From contig JBBQZO010000077.1 in assembly GCA_038207625.1 (NCBI GenBank), positions 1-5,886 on the forward strand: a stretch of DNA of 5,886 nt, written 5' to 3'. Positions 5,628 through 5,886 of this stretch are shown one piece after another. The first letter of the stretch is position 1. Every line of letters starts with the position of its first letter. The stretch is from JBBQZO01 sp038207625. GTDB lineage: Bacteria; Pseudomonadota; Gammaproteobacteria; Burkholderiales; Burkholderiaceae_D. Below the pieces are notes generated by a model that searched no databases, had not been told where the DNA came from, and saw only the letters and a program-made list of their open reading frames with translations. Both the position numbers and the translations under genes were made by a program.

Positions 5628-5765
5628 GACGGGTTCCCCATCCGTTTAGGCGTACGAATTTCGTCAGCAATGAGCAGGGCGCAAAGAAGGCATTGATCAA
5701 ACCCCGTTTACGCTGCATACTCACCTGTATATAGCGTCAATGTTGACGCCGACTTAACGTTGGCC
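5584..5765. repeat. Right copy of diverged direct repeat (intI relic plus attI-like region)
   Basis: Partner of 4834-5016. The best-kept blocks are the CCATCCGTTTAGGCG region, CATTGATCAAACC and GCGTCAATGTTGAC. The middle (5671-5690) and 5704-5728 have diverged most. Confidence 0.9.
5628..5765. other. Second attI-like region attached to the intI relic
   Basis: Homologous to the region upstream of the intact intI. Its right edge reads GACTTAACGTTGGCC (5751-5765), ending in GTTGGCC, which fits the GTTRRRY integron core at 6 of 7 positions and follows the AAC|GTT form common at integron sites. It may still be a recombination target of the active integrase, but this is inferred. Confidence 0.45.
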
Positions 5766-5886
5766 TTTGCCAGGGTTTTTGGCTGCACGCGCCGCGTACC
5801 GGTTCAGCGTTTTGGGCCGGTGGTTTTTCAGCGGCGTGGCTTCGGTAATGTTTTGGTCCGTGGCGGCATCGCGGATAATGGCAAGG
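5754..5886 (-). CDS. C-terminal end of an unrecognised protein (5' part beyond the window)
   Basis: The minus strand is open from the window edge to a TAA at 5756-5754, giving the last 43 residues. They begin LAIIRDAATDQNITEATPLK and finish with a very basic tail (NHRPKTLNRYAARAAK, then NPGKGQR). Codon use is GC-rich and gene-like, and the Lys/Arg-rich end suggests a nucleic-acid-binding or unstructured tail. I do not recognise the family from this piece. The stop codon sits inside the conserved edge of the right repeat (ACTTAACG), so the gene runs up against the integron boundary and points toward it, opposite to normal cassette orientation. Confidence 0.6.
   Translation of the reverse strand, partial: LAIIRDAATDQNITEATPLKNHRPKTLNRYAARAAKNPGKGQR

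Larger units (their letters stand above)
3903..5765. mobile_element. Integron platform: intI, attI-like region, TA block and a relic second intI/attI
   Basis: The intact integrase, the repeated attI-like region and the intervening 5017-5583 block form one integron-derived unit. The array side (right of intI) carries a plus-strand toxin-antitoxin pair, a cargo type typical of sedentary chromosomal integrons. No recognisable attC site was found, so the TA block is not proven to be a cassette. The right boundary is set where homology of the second repeat stops (5765). The left boundary is the intI stop, and hicAB may or may not belong to the unit. Confidence 0.6.

Noticed and set aside
1..5886. 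CRISPR arrays, tRNA or rRNA genes
   Set aside because: No regularly spaced short repeats, cloverleaf arms with a CCA end, or rRNA-like stretches were seen on either strand.

Overview
The window is GC-rich and densely coded. Its protein set (MEST-type alpha/beta hydrolase, DUF3820 protein, TolC-family outer-membrane protein, chromosomal-type integron integrase) suggests a betaproteobacterium, most likely of the Oxalobacteraceae (Massilia/Duganella/Janthinobacterium type). That assignment rests on remembered family resemblance and base composition, not on a marker gene.

Left part (1-3414) looks like ordinary chromosome. It opens inside a plus-strand gene whose visible start resembles the C-terminal strand of a RidA-family protein and runs without a stop into an NTF2/SnoaL-like domain. 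Next come a MEST-like alpha/beta hydrolase (513-1451), a convergent small DUF3820 protein (1448-1666, minus) whose stop overlaps the hydrolase stop, and a TolC-family outer-membrane efflux protein with a signal peptide (1957-3414). No transporter partner for the TolC protein is in view.

Right part (3430-5886) is accessory DNA built around an integron. On the minus strand lie a HicA/HicB toxin-antitoxin pair and a complete integron integrase, intI (3903-4877), with every catalytic residue and the IntI-specific insert. To the right of intI, where attI and cassettes are expected, is a plus-strand toxin-antitoxin pair (5085-5542): a small acidic antitoxin and a RelE/ParE-like toxin coupled by a TTGA stop/start overlap.

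The most notable structure is a diverged direct repeat of about 183 bp (4834-5016 and 5584-5765, roughly 75% identical over its ungapped part) that brackets this toxin-antitoxin block. Each copy holds the first ~15 codons of intI, the ribosome-binding region and the presumed attI region. In the right copy the intI start is decayed: ATG became ACG and codon 3 is a stop, yet 8 of 15 residues still match. Homology ends on the right at AACGT(T/G)RGCC, which resembles an attI recombination point. The region therefore appears to contain a live integron beside the fossil 5' end of a related second one, with a toxin-antitoxin module between them. No convincing attC site was seen.

The window ends in the C-terminal end of an unrecognised minus-strand gene whose stop codon lies at the edge of the right repeat.
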